Positions 1-11,935 of a stretch of 64,000 nt of DNA are shown one piece after another. A program made the translations under genes and the position numbers. The DNA lies in the NCBI RefSeq assembly GCF_007049795.1, contig NZ_SCFY01000008.1, positions 155,022 through 219,021 of the forward strand, read 5' to 3'. Position 1 is the stretch's first letter; the number at the start of each line of letters is the position of its first letter. The stretch comes from Ectopseudomonas mendocina. Lineage in GTDB: Bacteria > Pseudomonadota > Gammaproteobacteria > Pseudomonadales > Pseudomonadaceae. The notes beneath the pieces were generated by a model. It searched no databases. It worked only from the letters and a program-made list of their open reading frames with translations, and had not been told where the DNA came from.

Positions 1-81
1 GACCTGCTTCACCCGCTTGGGGTGATGACGCAGCAAGGCTTCTACGGCATGTACGCCGTAGATCTTTTCCAGATCACTCAT
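1..81 (-). CDS. rlmB: 23S rRNA (guanosine-2'-O-)-methyltransferase RlmB, N-terminal fragment
   Basis: Only the first 27 codons lie in the window; the gene continues past the left edge. The reading from the ATG at 81 is MSDLEKIYGVHAVEALLRHH, the usual start of SpoU-family RlmB, which 2'-O-methylates G2251 of 23S rRNA. The ATG overlaps the stop of rnr as ATGA, so the two genes are translationally coupled. An rnr-rlmB pair is common in gammaproteobacteria. The identification rests on a short N-terminus plus context. Confidence 0.85.
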   Translation of the reverse strand, partial: MSDLEKIYGVHAVEALLRHHPKRVKQV

Positions 82-2585
82 GACTTGGCCTTACGCTTGC
101 GCGGCTTACCGGCAGGCGGCGGGGCACTGTCGCCACGCCCGGAGCCTTTGCGCGAACTACCGGCCGACTTGCTCGCCGACTTGCCGGCAGCGCCCTTGCC
201 ACTCGCACCCTTGCCAGCCTTGGCGCCAGCCAACAACGCTTTCTTCACGTCCCGGCTTTTCTGCACGTCGGTATTGCCCATGCCATTCGGCTTGCCACCG
301 CGACGCGCATCATCACCCTTACCGGCCTTGTCCTGGCTCAACTCGAAGTCGATCTTGCGCTCGTCCAGATCGACGCGCATCACTTTGACCTCGACACTGT
401 CACCAAGGCGGAAGCTGCGGCCACTGCGCTCGCCGGACAGGCGATGGTGAACCGGATCGAAGTGGTAGTAGTCGGCCGGCAACGCGGTCACGTGCACCAG
501 GCCTTCGACGTAGATGTCACGCAGCTCGACAAAGATGCCGAAACCGGTCACCGCCGTGATCACACCGGCAAAGGTCTCACCGACGCGATCCTGCATGAAC
601 TCGCACTTGAGCCAGTTGACCACGTCACGCGTCGCTTCATCGGCACGGCGCTCGGTCATGGAGCACTGCTCGCCGAGTTTCTCCAGGGTCGCCTCATCGT
701 ACGGATAGATACGTGCCTTGGGCATGATCGCCGCACCCGCACGCTCGACGTGCTTGGTGTCGCGCTTGGAGCGGATCACGCTGCGAATGGCGCGATGCAC
801 CAGCAGGTCCGGGTAGCGACGGATCGGCGAAGTGAAGTGGGTATAAGCCTCGTAATTGAGACCGAAGTGCCCTTCGTTCTGCGCGCTGTATACCGCCTGG
901 CTCAGCGAACGCAGCATCACGGCCTGGATCAGGTGATAGTCCGGGCGCTCGCGAATGCTTTCCAGCAGTCGCTGGTAGTCCTTGGGCGACGGACCGTCGT
1001 TGGACTTGCCGCGCTGCAGCGACAGACCCAGCTCGCCGAGGAACGCCTTGAGCTTCTCCAGGCGCTCCAGCGGCGGGCCGTCGTGCACACGGTACAACGA
1101 CGGGACGCCGTGATCCTGCATGAAGCGCGCGGTGGCCACGTTGGCGGCCAGCATGCACTCCTCGATCAGCTTGTGCGCGTCGTTGCGCTGGGTCGGACGA
1201 ATCTCGGCGATCTTGCGATCCTCACCGAAGATGATGCGCGTCTCCTGCGTTTCGAAGTCGATGGCGCCGCGCTCGTGACGAGCCGCAATCAGCACCTGAT
1301 ACAACGCATAGAGCTGGTTGAGGTGCGGCAGGACTTCCTTGTATTCGCTGCGCAGGGACTTGCCCTCGCTGCTTTTGGGATCTTCCAGCATCAGGCTGAC
1401 CTTGTTGTAGGTCAGGCGCGCATGGGAGTGGATCACCGCCTCGTAGAACTTGTAGTCGACCATCTGGCCGCTCTTGGACATGGTCATTTCGCAAACCATG
1501 GCCAGGCGATCAACGTGCGGATTGAGCGAGCACAGGCCGTTGGACAGCTCTTCTGGCAGCATCGGCACGACGCGTTCAGGGAAGTACACCGAGTTGCCGC
1601 GCTCGACCGCCTCGGCGTCCAGCGCCGAACCAACCTTGACGTAGTGCGACACGTCGGCGATGGCCACGTAGAGTTTCCAGCCACCGGAGAACAGCTTCCA
1701 GCGGCTGCTGTTCTTCTCGCAGTACACGGCGTCGTCGAAGTCACGCGCGTCTTCGCCATCGATGGTGACGAAGGGCAGATGACGCAGGTCGACGCGTTTC
1801 TCCTTGTCCTTCTCTTCCACTTCAGGCTTGAGCTTGCGCGCCTCCTTGACTACTGCCTCGGGCCAGACGTGCGGGATGTCGTAGCTGCGCAGCGCGACGT
1901 CGATCTCCATGCCCGGTGCCATGTAGTTGCCGATCACCTCGACGATGTCGCCCTGCGGCTGGAAGCGCGTGGTCGGCCAATGCGTGATCTTGATCTCGAC
2001 GAATTGGCCGATGCGCGCACCGGCAGTACGGCCCGGCGTGACCAGCACTTCCTGCTGGATCTTGGGATTGTCGGCGACGACGAAACCGATGCCGTTTTCT
2101 TCGTAGTAACGGCCAACGATGCTCTCATGAGCGCGTTCGATCACCTCGACGATGCCGCCTTCACGGCGGCCACGCCGGTCGAAACCCGCGACCCGCACCA
2201 ATGCGCGATCGCGATCGAACACCAGGCGCATCTGCGCTGGACTGAGGAACAGGTCGTCGCTGCCGTCATCCGGCACGAGGAAGCCGAAGCCGTCGCGGTG
2301 ACCACTGATGCGGCCGCAGATCAGGTCGAGCTTGTCCACCGGGGCGTAGGTGCCGCGGCGGGTATAGATGAGCTGACCGTCACGCTCCATGGCGCGCAGA
2401 CGGCGGCGCAGCGCTTCGAGCTGATCGTCGGTATGCAAACCGAACTCTTCGACCAGTTGTTCACGACTGGCAGGCGCGCCGCGCTCGGCCAGGTGCGAAA
2501 GGATCAGCTCACGGCTGGGGATGGGGTTGTCGTATTTTTCCGCCTCGCGGGCGGCCTCGGGATCGAGGGATTGCCAATCGGCCAT
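78..2585 (-). CDS. rnr: Ribonuclease R (RNB-family 3'-5' exoribonuclease)
   Basis: An 835-residue processive exoribonuclease that degrades structured RNA, including rRNA fragments and tmRNA targets. Visible in order: a winged-helix N-terminus (about 20-90), cold-shock/OB-type domains (about 90-240), the RNB catalytic domain opening with DGEDARDFDDAV (277-288, the metal-binding Asp cluster), an S1 domain (about 650-730, GVITAVTGFGIFVEL), and a Lys/Gly/Ser-rich tail after about 745. Length and domain order are normal. The start MADWQSLDPEA has only a weak ribosome-binding site (AGGT). It is the first gene of a unit with rlmB, which it overlaps by 4 bp. Confidence 0.97.
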   Translation of the reverse strand: MADWQSLDPEAAREAEKYDNPIPSRELILSHLAERGAPASREQLVEEFGLHTDDQLEALRRRLRAMERDGQLIYTRRGTYAPVDKLDLICGRISGHRDGFGFLVPDDGSDDLFLSPAQMRLVFDRDRALVRVAGFDRRGRREGGIVEVIERAHESIVGRYYEENGIGFVVADNPKIQQEVLVTPGRTAGARIGQFVEIKITHWPTTRFQPQGDIVEVIGNYMAPGMEIDVALRSYDIPHVWPEAVVKEARKLKPEVEEKDKEKRVDLRHLPFVTIDGEDARDFDDAVYCEKNSSRWKLFSGGWKLYVAIADVSHYVKVGSALDAEAVERGNSVYFPERVVPMLPEELSNGLCSLNPHVDRLAMVCEMTMSKSGQMVDYKFYEAVIHSHARLTYNKVSLMLEDPKSSEGKSLRSEYKEVLPHLNQLYALYQVLIAARHERGAIDFETQETRIIFGEDRKIAEIRPTQRNDAHKLIEECMLAANVATARFMQDHGVPSLYRVHDGPPLERLEKLKAFLGELGLSLQRGKSNDGPSPKDYQRLLESIRERPDYHLIQAVMLRSLSQAVYSAQNEGHFGLNYEAYTHFTSPIRRYPDLLVHRAIRSVIRSKRDTKHVERAGAAIMPKARIYPYDEATLEKLGEQCSMTERRADEATRDVVNWLKCEFMQDRVGETFAGVITAVTGFGIFVELRDIYVEGLVHVTALPADYYHFDPVHHRLSGERSGRSFRLGDSVEVKVMRVDLDERKIDFELSQDKAGKGDDARRGGKPNGMGNTDVQKSRDVKKALLAGAKAGKGASGKGAAGKSASKSAGSSRKGSGRGDSAPPPAGKPRKRKAKS

Positions 2586-2700
2586 GTAAGGAGGATTACC
2601 TGTGCTTATGTATAAAGGTGTATGCCATATGCCTATTGAAGCGCGAAAAAGGCATCCGGGGCAGCTTTTCCGGTGACAATAATTTTTTTGGGGTCAGGGG

Positions 2701-2729
2701 TTTACAAGGTAAATGCCCGCCCGTATAGT
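2701..2729 (+). promoter_or_regulatory. Sigma-70 promoter of the tRNA-Leu pair
   Basis: A TTTACA -35 and a TATAGT -10 are separated by 17 bp, about 64 bp before the first tRNA. The bases after the -10 are GC-rich (TCGCGCCC), the discriminator type linked to stringent control of stable RNA promoters. Inferred from sequence only. Confidence 0.65.
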
Positions 2730-2792
2730 TCGCGCCCACAGCGTCGAGCAGACGTTGTAACACGAAGCAGATGATGATTCATCGGTTTCTGT

Positions 2793-2879
2793 GCCCAGGT
2801 GGCGGAATTGGTAGACGCGCTGGTTTCAGGTATCAGTGGCTTAACGGCCGTGGAAGTTCGAGTCTTCTCCTGGGCACCA
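2793..2879 (+). tRNA. tRNA-Leu (anticodon CAG), copy 1
   Basis: An 87-nt type II tRNA with acceptor stem GCCCAGG/CCTGGGC, discriminator A and an encoded CCA end. The D-arm contains AATTGGTAG. The anticodon stem CTGGT/ATCAG encloses the loop TTCAGGT (CAG). A long variable arm and a T-loop TTCGAGTC follow. The identical second copy starts 170 bp downstream, and both are probably cut from one transcript. Confidence 0.96.
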
Positions 2880-2962
2880 AATTTCGTGAAGTGGTCTGAT
2901 AAGCCATTTTGCAAATAACGGATGCAACGCTCCGTGTCGGTAACGACGAACATTGCTGCAGT

Positions 2963-3049
2963 GCCCAGGTGGCGGAATTGGTAGACGCGCTGGTTTCAGG
3001 TATCAGTGGCTTAACGGCCGTGGAAGTTCGAGTCTTCTCCTGGGCACCA
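2963..3049 (+). tRNA. tRNA-Leu (anticodon CAG), copy 2
   Basis: Base-for-base the same 87-nt tRNA as the copy at 2793, including the encoded CCA. The 83-bp spacer between the copies shows no promoter as good as the one upstream. A strong terminator follows directly, so this copy closes the transcription unit. Confidence 0.96.
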
Positions 3050-3061
3050 AAATTCAAAAAA

Positions 3062-3085
3062 CCGAGTCGCATGACTCGGTTTTTT
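3062..3085 (+). terminator. Rho-independent terminator after the tRNA-Leu pair
   Basis: The stem CCGAGTC/GACTCGG with a GCAT loop is followed by six T and preceded by six A. It ends the tRNA transcript 12 bp after the second CCA, and the A run could let it work on the other strand too. Confidence 0.85.
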
Positions 3086-3112
3086 ATTGCCCACGAAAAA
3101 GCAGACCACCTC

Positions 3113-3165
3113 GTAGGGCGCGCTACGCGCACCCGCCCAGACAAGGTGCGCACGGCGCACCCTAC
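3113..3165. repeat. Palindromic intergenic repeat (GTAGGG type)
   Basis: Two 21-bp arms, GTAGGGCGCGCTACGCGCACC and the inverse of GTAGGGTGCGCCGTGCGCACC, agree at 17 of 21 positions around a short spacer. A related half-copy lies near 19423-19443. The right arm overlaps the 3' end of the chemoreceptor gene and supplies its TAG stop codon. Confidence 0.7.
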
Positions 3166-5096
3166 ACTTTGAATTGCCCCAGGCTGGCCTTGAGCTGCGC
3201 TGCCAGCTCATCCAACGCCCGGGCATTGCCGGCAATCGCTGCCACCGCCTCGGCAGCATGCTGCGCTTCGGCATGAATGGTCTCGACACGCCCACGCACA
3301 GCGCCTGCACCTTCTGCCTGATGCGCCGCCGCCTGAGTTGCCGCATTGATGGCGCCGTGCACATCATCCACCGATTGCTGCACCGACTGCTGCAGGCGCG
3401 CACTGTCACGCAGCACCTCCAACCCCTCGCTGCCCTGCGCACCTGCCTGAGCGATGGCAGCAACCGCCTCCTGCGCGCCACGCTGCAATGCCGCGATATG
3501 CGTCTGGATATCGCCAGTGGACTGCTGGGTCTTGCTTGCCAGCGCGCGCACCTCGTCGGCCACTACCGCAAAACCACGCCCACTCTCACCAGCCCGCGCC
3601 GCTTCGATGGCCGCGTTGAGCGCGAGCAGGTTGGTCTGTTCGGCGATGGACTGAATCACCGTCAGTACCACCTCGATCTGCTCGCTCTGCTTGGCCAGCC
3701 GCTCGATCACCGCCGAACCATCAGCCACCCGCGCCACCAAGCCCTCGATCAGCACGGACAGACGCTGAGCAATCGCCGCATTTTCGTGCGCGGCCTGGCG
3801 GATGGTATCGACACGCTGCAGCGCATCCTGCATGGCCTGGCTTTCCGCCTGCGCCTCATCGGCCATTTGCTCCAACGCCTGCAGGCTGCCCGCCACCTCA
3901 TCGCGCTGACGACCAGCAGCGGCCTCGGCCGCCACGCCGCGCTGAGTCAGGCTGCGAATCTGCTCGCCAGTGCGCAACGCCACCTCGCCAGACTCACGCA
4001 CAATGGGTTGCAGCTTGGCGATGAAGCGATTGACCGCATCGGCCATTTCGCCAACTTCATCCTGACTATCGATACTCACGCGGCGAGTCAGATCCCCCTC
4101 GCCCGCCGCCAGGTCATTGAGCGCCGCACTGAGCAGACGCAGGCGACTCAGCACTCGCCAGCCTAATACCACAGCGACCATTACCATTGCCAACGCCCCT
4201 ACGATCAACAAGCCGAGGGCGATGTTCCAGCGTAGCGAATCCGCCGCCACGCGCACCGACTCACCACCGTTACGCGCCATTTCCTGGGTGTAGCGCTCGG
4301 CCGACTGCAGGCGCTCACGCAGCGCGCCGGTCGCTTCTTCGGAAGCGCCAGCCAGACTGCTATCGACCAGCTCACCAGCACCGCTGACCAAAGCAGCAAA
4401 GCGGCCGTCCAGCGCGGTCAACTCCTTCTCCACCAGATCCAGCGACAGGCCCATCTGCACCTTGCCGATCGACGCTCCCATCGGACTGATTTGCGCCTCA
4501 ACCACGTACACGCGCGGATCACGCGACGCTGCTTCGACCAGCCTCTCCAGCGGCGAGCCACCCTGCCCAGCAGCGACCAGCTCGCGCACCTGCGCATTAC
4601 TACGATTGAAATTGCGCGTCAGGCGCTTGCCTTCGGCGTCATAGATGATGGCGAATAGCACCGCTGGGTCCTGCTGGGCGATTCGGGTAAGCGCCGTCAG
4701 CGCAGGAATGTCCAGATCCCAGATGGACTTCGGCGCAACACCCGCCAGCAGTTGTGCCAGCGCCTGACCGGATTGCTTGAGGTTACCCTCCAGCACCGCA
4801 CGCAGTTGCGCCTGCTCGCTCTTCAACTGGGTGGAAAGCCCTTCGCCCAGGCGAGTGCGAGTGCTGCTCGACAAGGCCGCAAGCCCCTGAGTCATCTCGC
4901 GCTCGGCCATGTTCAGCTCTTCACCAAGGCGCCTGCTCTCGCCGCCCAGGCGCTGCGCCAGATCCTCGACCATGCCATCGACCGACGCACGCATCAGCCA
5001 GACAGCCAAACCGACCTGTACCAACATGGCCAGACCAAGCGCAACGAACACCGGACGCAGCAGACGGCTACGCAACATGGAAACGATGGCGAACAC
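3162..5096 (-). CDS. Methyl-accepting chemotaxis protein
   Basis: A 644-residue transmembrane chemoreceptor. It has an N-terminal membrane helix (about 12-35), a periplasmic ligand-binding region of about 250 residues, a second helix (about 290-315), a HAMP linker, and a long cytoplasmic coiled coil whose hairpin tip carries [19 protein letters not shown], the CheA/CheW contact. The ligand cannot be read from sequence. The start is taken at a GTG eight bases after GGAG; a second GTG three codons upstream sits too close to that site. Its position next to purA is common in other pseudomonads. Its TAG stop lies inside a palindromic repeat. Confidence 0.93.
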   Translation of the reverse strand: MFAIVSMLRSRLLRPVFVALGLAMLVQVGLAVWLMRASVDGMVEDLAQRLGGESRRLGEELNMAEREMTQGLAALSSSTRTRLGEGLSTQLKSEQAQLRAVLEGNLKQSGQALAQLLAGVAPKSIWDLDIPALTALTRIAQQDPAVLFAIIYDAEGKRLTRNFNRSNAQVRELVAAGQGGSPLERLVEAASRDPRVYVVEAQISPMGASIGKVQMGLSLDLVEKELTALDGRFAALVSGAGELVDSSLAGASEEATGALRERLQSAERYTQEMARNGGESVRVAADSLRWNIALGLLIVGALAMVMVAVVLGWRVLSRLRLLSAALNDLAAGEGDLTRRVSIDSQDEVGEMADAVNRFIAKLQPIVRESGEVALRTGEQIRSLTQRGVAAEAAAGRQRDEVAGSLQALEQMADEAQAESQAMQDALQRVDTIRQAAHENAAIAQRLSVLIEGLVARVADGSAVIERLAKQSEQIEVVLTVIQSIAEQTNLLALNAAIEAARAGESGRGFAVVADEVRALASKTQQSTGDIQTHIAALQRGAQEAVAAIAQAGAQGSEGLEVLRDSARLQQSVQQSVDDVHGAINAATQAAAHQAEGAGAVRGRVETIHAEAQHAAEAVAAIAGNARALDELAAQLKASLGQFKV

Positions 5097-5208
5097 GGGG
5101 GACACTCCTCAACGACCGTAACAGCTATAACGGCGACTTCCGGGATTTATTGAATACAAGCAAAGCGCATGCCCAGCGCACCAGCCAGGGCCCCGTACGG
5201 GCGAGCAC

Positions 5209-5232
5209 AAAAAAGCCGCCCGAAGGCGGCTC
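5209..5232 (-). terminator. Rho-independent terminator of purA
   Basis: Read leftward, GCCGCC-TTCG-GGCGGC with a stable tetraloop is followed by six T, 25 bp after the purA stop. It separates purA from the chemoreceptor gene. Confidence 0.85.
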
Positions 5233-5256
5233 CTGTGCGACTCGAGAATCTCTCGA

Positions 5257-7796
<2,540 letters not shown>

Positions 7797-7833
7797 TTCG
7801 CCATTCCCCTCTCGATCCGGGCGGCACAAGCCT

Positions 7834-8019
7834 TCAGTGAAGCAGATATAGAAGGGCAGTACCCAGCAGCATGCTGGCCAGCCCCATAAGGCGCAGTCGA
7901 CGGTCGGGCAGACGAGCTGCCTGCATGACCGCTCCGCGCCAATGGCGCGGATAGAGGAAGGGCAGGATGCCTTCCAGCACCAATACCAGACACAACGCGA
8001 TGCCGAGTTCCTGCCACAT
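7834..8019 (-). CDS. DUF2065 family small membrane protein
   Basis: A 61-residue protein starting [17 protein letters not shown], with two hydrophobic segments (about 4-22 and 42-60) joined by a basic stretch, PRHWRGAV. This is the YjeT/DUF2065 pattern, usually found beside hflC/hflK and purA. No biochemical role is established. The start is taken at the ATG with a weak GGGA site because upstream in-frame codons read through the terminator of hflC. It lies 37 bp before hisZ and may be co-transcribed with it. Confidence 0.82.
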   Translation of the reverse strand: MWQELGIALCLVLVLEGILPFLYPRHWRGAVMQAARLPDRRLRLMGLASMLLGTALLYLLH

Positions 8020-8034
8020 GATTCCCACAGACGC

Positions 8035-8057
8035 AAAAAAGCCGGGATTTTCCCGGC
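8035..8057 (-). terminator. Rho-independent terminator after hflC
   Basis: Read leftward, GCCGGGA and TCCCGGC form a stem around a short A-rich loop, followed by six T. It ends the hfq-hflX-hflK-hflC unit 67 bp after hflC and shortly before the DUF2065 gene. Confidence 0.8.
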
Positions 8058-8124
8058 TGCCGCATGATACCACGTTTTACTTCGAGGTCACCCTGGCGAC
8101 GCATCGCGCCGCCAGGGTTGCCGA

Positions 8125-8994
8125 TCAACGCTTGGACTTTTCCAGGTAGCGGAAGAAATCGCTACTCGGGTCAAGCACCAGCACATCACGCTTGTCAGCG
8201 AAGCTTTCGCGGTAAGCCTGCAGACTACGGTAGAAGGAGTAGAACTCCTGATCCTGACCGTAGGCGCGGGCGTAAATGGAAGCAGCCTGAGCATCACCGT
8301 CACCGCGCAGCTCTTCAGCTTCACGATAGGCTTCAGCCAGCAGCACGCGGCGCTGACGATCGGCGTCGGCGCGAATACCTTCAGCCAGCTCACGACCCTT
8401 GGCGCGATGCTCGCGAGCCTCACGCTCACGTTCGGTGCTCATCCGCTCGAACACGCTGCGGTTCACTTCGCGCGGCAGGTCGATAGCCTTGACTCGCACG
8501 TCGACCACTTCGATACCCAGCTCACGCTCGGCAGCGCGGTTGAGGGTCGCGGTCACATCGGCCATCAGCGCATCACGCTCACCAGATACCGACTCGTGCA
8601 GAGTGCGCTTACCAAACTGGTCACGCAGCGATGCCTCCAGACGACGCGCCAGACGCTCGTCTGCCACTTGTTTCATACCAGACGTCGCCTGATAGAAACG
8701 CTCGGCATCCTTCACGCGCCATTTGGCGTAGGCATCGACCATCAGCGCTTTCTTCTCCAGGGTCAGGAAGCGCGAGGAAGTTGAATCCAGCGTCAGCAGA
8801 CGACCATCGAAGATGCGCACCTGGTTGACGTAAGGAATCTTCACATGCAGACCAGGCTGCACATCAGGCTGAACCACGCGGCCGAACTGCAGCAATACCG
8901 CACGCTCGGTCTGAGCCACGATATAGAAGCTGTTCCATGCCACCAGGGCCACAACCACGGCCACGATCAGGCCGATCAGGGACTTGTTGTTCAT
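8125..8994 (-). CDS. hflC: HflC, SPFH-domain modulator of FtsH
   Basis: A 289-residue inner-membrane protein with one N-terminal helix (about 5-24, LIGLIVAVVVALVAW) and a periplasmic SPFH/prohibitin domain, followed by a coiled-coil region rich in Glu, Arg and Ala (about 200-250). With HflK it forms the large cage around the FtsH protease and limits its attack on membrane substrates. The ATG at 8994 shares its A with the hflK stop (TGATG), so a TTG one codon upstream is not needed. It is the last gene of the unit and is followed by a terminator. Confidence 0.96.
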   Translation of the reverse strand: MNNKSLIGLIVAVVVALVAWNSFYIVAQTERAVLLQFGRVVQPDVQPGLHVKIPYVNQVRIFDGRLLTLDSTSSRFLTLEKKALMVDAYAKWRVKDAERFYQATSGMKQVADERLARRLEASLRDQFGKRTLHESVSGERDALMADVTATLNRAAERELGIEVVDVRVKAIDLPREVNRSVFERMSTEREREAREHRAKGRELAEGIRADADRQRRVLLAEAYREAEELRGDGDAQAASIYARAYGQDQEFYSFYRSLQAYRESFADKRDVLVLDPSSDFFRYLEKSKR

Positions 8995-10163
8995 CAACGG
9001 CCCTCCCGGGTACGCAGATTACGCTGCGACAGATCGCTGCTCAGCGGCACGGCCGGATCACGCGTTGTCGAATTGCTGCTGTTGGCGGAGCTGGAGGAAG
9101 AAGCGCCACCACGGCTATCGATCATCTTGTCCAGCGGCAGGTAGAGCAGGTTGTTCTGCCCCTTGTCACCGGTGACCAGAACCTTGCTGGTGTTGCTCAT
9201 CACTTCCTGCATGGTGTCGATGTACAGACGCTCACGAGTGATCTCAGGCGCCTTGCGGTACTCGGTGACCAATTTGGTGAAACGATCCGCCTCACCTTGA
9301 GCGCGGGCGATGATTTCATCACGGTAACCGTTGGCCTCTTCCAGCAGACGCTGGGCCTGACCACGCGCTTCCGGAATGACGCCGTTGGCGTACGACTCGG
9401 CCTGGTTCTTCTCACGCTGCTCGTCTTCACGGGCACGGATCACGTCATCGAAGGCTTCCTGAACTTCACGCGGCGCAGCAGCGCTCTGGATGTTCACCTG
9501 AGTGATGGTGATACCGGTCCGGTAGTTGTCGAGGAAACGCTGCAGGCGCTCACGCACCTCACTGGCCATCAGCTCACGACCTTCGGTCAGCACCTGGTCC
9601 ATCTCGGTGGAACCCACCACATGGCGCACGGCACTGTCGGTGGCGTGCTGCAGGCTGACTTCCGGCTGGTCGACGTTGAGCACGAAGTCCTGCAGATTGC
9701 TCACCCGGTACTGCACGGTCAGCGGTACTTCGATGATGTTCTCGTCTTCGGTCAGCATGGCGCCCTGCTTGCTGTAAGCGCGCTCACGCGTGACGTTTTC
9801 CTGGAACTTGCGGTCGATTGGCGGGAAATAGATATTCAGGCCAGGACCAACGGTCTCGTGGTACTTGCCGAAGCGCAGCACCACAGCCTGCTCCTGCTCA
9901 TCCACCACATAGATCGCGCTGTACAGCCATACCACCGCCAACAGGCCAAGGCCGACGAACAGCAGGCCGAAGCCACCGCCGCCGCCACTGCGACCAGATT
10001 CGTCGTCACCACGTTTCTTGCCACCGCCAAACAGCCCATTGAGGCTTTCTTGCAGCTTGCGGAACGCTTCGTCGAGATCCGGCGGCCCCTGCCGACCACC
10101 GCCTTTGCGGCCGCCCCAAGGGTCTTGATTGTTCGAGTTGCCACCCGGCTCATTCCAAGCCAT
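8994..10163 (-). CDS. hflK: HflK, SPFH-domain modulator of FtsH
   Basis: A 389-residue partner of HflC. The N-terminus is a Gly/Asn/Arg-rich cytoplasmic segment (MAWNEPGGNSNNQDPWGG), then one membrane helix (about 80-100, FGLLFVGLGLLAVVWLYSAI), the SPFH domain, a long Glu/Ala/Gln helix (about 245-300) and a Ser-rich C-terminal tail. The start has GGAG nine bases upstream. The stop overlaps the HflC start by one base, consistent with the equimolar complex. Confidence 0.96.
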   Translation of the reverse strand: MAWNEPGGNSNNQDPWGGRKGGGRQGPPDLDEAFRKLQESLNGLFGGGKKRGDDESGRSGGGGGFGLLFVGLGLLAVVWLYSAIYVVDEQEQAVVLRFGKYHETVGPGLNIYFPPIDRKFQENVTRERAYSKQGAMLTEDENIIEVPLTVQYRVSNLQDFVLNVDQPEVSLQHATDSAVRHVVGSTEMDQVLTEGRELMASEVRERLQRFLDNYRTGITITQVNIQSAAAPREVQEAFDDVIRAREDEQREKNQAESYANGVIPEARGQAQRLLEEANGYRDEIIARAQGEADRFTKLVTEYRKAPEITRERLYIDTMQEVMSNTSKVLVTGDKGQNNLLYLPLDKMIDSRGGASSSSSANSSNSTTRDPAVPLSSDLSQRNLRTREGR

Positions 10164-10260
10164 AGCGTTCTCCGTACTGATAAAGCGAAGGCGCGCCCAC
10201 GGCGCGCCGGCCAATGCTACCCAAAGCCCTATGGTGACAGCAAAGCCACTGTCCCAGGCT

Positions 10261-11562
10261 TTATTGCAAAGTATGTTGCTCGATGAAGGTCTGAGGCTCC
10301 AAACCTTCGCGACTCACCAGGCGATTGAGCTCGACTCGCGGCAAACGTACCGCCAGCAAGCTATGCCCCAACTCGTCATGCTCCTCGCTCTGCACTGCCC
10401 CCAGCGCGAAGAACTGCGCACGCAGTCGCCCCAAGCGTTGCGGCAATTGCAGCGTAGCGACGAACAAATCTTCACCCAGCAGCTCCGCCACTGCTTGACG
10501 CAACAGTTCAAGGCCACGTCCCTCGCGGGCCGACAACCAGACGCGTAGCGGTTTGCCATCAGCATCGCGCTGGATCTGCGGCTCGACACCATCCAACAAA
10601 TCCAGCTTGTTGTATACCTCGAGCATCGGCAATTCGTGTGCGCCGATCTCCTTGAGCACGTTCTGCACCTGCTCGATCTGCGCCATACGCTCGGGCTCAT
10701 GGGCATCGATAACGTGCAGTAGCAGATCGGAGTTGCTCGACTCTTCCAACGTAGCACGGAAGGCTTCGACCAGTTTGTGCGGCAGGTGACGAATGAAACC
10801 CACGGTATCGGCCAGCACGATCGGCCCCAGGTCGTCGAGTTCGAGACGCCGCAAGGTCGGGTCGAGCGTGGCGAACAACTGATCAGCCGCATAAACCTCG
10901 GAGGTCGTCAGGGCATTGAACAGCGTGGACTTGCCAGCGTTGGTGTAACCCACCAGAGAAACCGAAGGAATGTCCGCGCGCCTGCGCCCACGGCGCGCCT
11001 GCTCGCGCTGACTGCGCACCTTCTCGAGCTTCTGCTTGATCTGGCGAATGCGCACGCGCAGCAAGCGGCGGTCGGTTTCCAGCTGGGTTTCACCTGGGCC
11101 ACGCAGACCGATACCGCCCTTCTGCCGCTCGAGGTGGGTCCAACCACGCACCAGGCGCGTGCTCATGTGATCGAGCTGAGCCAGCTCGACCTGCAACTTG
11201 CCTTCGTGGGTGCGCGCACGCTGCGCGAAGATATCGAGGATCAACCCCGTACGATCAAGCACACGACATTCGAAAGCGCGCTCGAGGTTGCGCTCCTGGC
11301 TCGGTGTCAGGGTGTGATTGAAGATGACCAGATCGGCCTCAACAGCCTTGACCTGGTCGCGCAACTCCTCGACCTTGCCGCTGCCGATGAGAAACTTGGC
11401 AGTCAGGCGACTGCTGGGCACGCTAAAGAAAGCGACCATGTCAGCACCCGCCGACATGGCCAATTCTTGGAACTCCTGGGGATCTTCGCTCGCCTCGGAG
11501 TCTTGGCCTTCCAGATGAACCAGGATGGCCCGCTCACCGCCCTCATGACGCTCGAAGAACAA
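10261..11562 (-). CDS. hflX: HflX, ribosome-associated GTPase
   Basis: A 433-residue OBG-HflX superfamily GTPase that splits stalled ribosomes after stress. It has an N-terminal HflX domain with the glycine-rich TRLVRGWTHLERQKGGIG region, then the G domain with GYTNAGKSTLFN (G1), DTVGFI (G3) and NKLD (G4). The reading begins at a TTG, LFFERHEGGERA, six bases after AGGGGG. It sits 12 bp downstream of hfq, as in most gammaproteobacteria. Confidence 0.95.
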   Translation of the reverse strand: MFFERHEGGERAILVHLEGQDSEASEDPQEFQELAMSAGADMVAFFSVPSSRLTAKFLIGSGKVEELRDQVKAVEADLVIFNHTLTPSQERNLERAFECRVLDRTGLILDIFAQRARTHEGKLQVELAQLDHMSTRLVRGWTHLERQKGGIGLRGPGETQLETDRRLLRVRIRQIKQKLEKVRSQREQARRGRRRADIPSVSLVGYTNAGKSTLFNALTTSEVYAADQLFATLDPTLRRLELDDLGPIVLADTVGFIRHLPHKLVEAFRATLEESSNSDLLLHVIDAHEPERMAQIEQVQNVLKEIGAHELPMLEVYNKLDLLDGVEPQIQRDADGKPLRVWLSAREGRGLELLRQAVAELLGEDLFVATLQLPQRLGRLRAQFFALGAVQSEEHDELGHSLLAVRLPRVELNRLVSREGLEPQTFIEQHTLQ

Positions 11563-11574
11563 TGCAGCCCCCTA

Positions 11575-11856
<282 letters not shown>

Positions 11857-11935
11857 TCAATTTCAATAGTTTTAGTAGGTAAACAATGGCTTCAGGCCGT
11901 CCCACCCCCAAGGATAGACGACCAGCGGCAAGGTC

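Noticed and set aside
444..2615. A 723-codon rightward open reading opposite rnr
   Set aside because: RNase R is unmistakable on the other strand; the reading has no ribosome site or family and is a codon-bias shadow.
2702..3153. Short minus-strand proteins with the peptide EKTRTSTAVKPLIPETS, twice
   Set aside because: This is the antisense translation of the two tRNA-Leu genes, a well-known false gene call.
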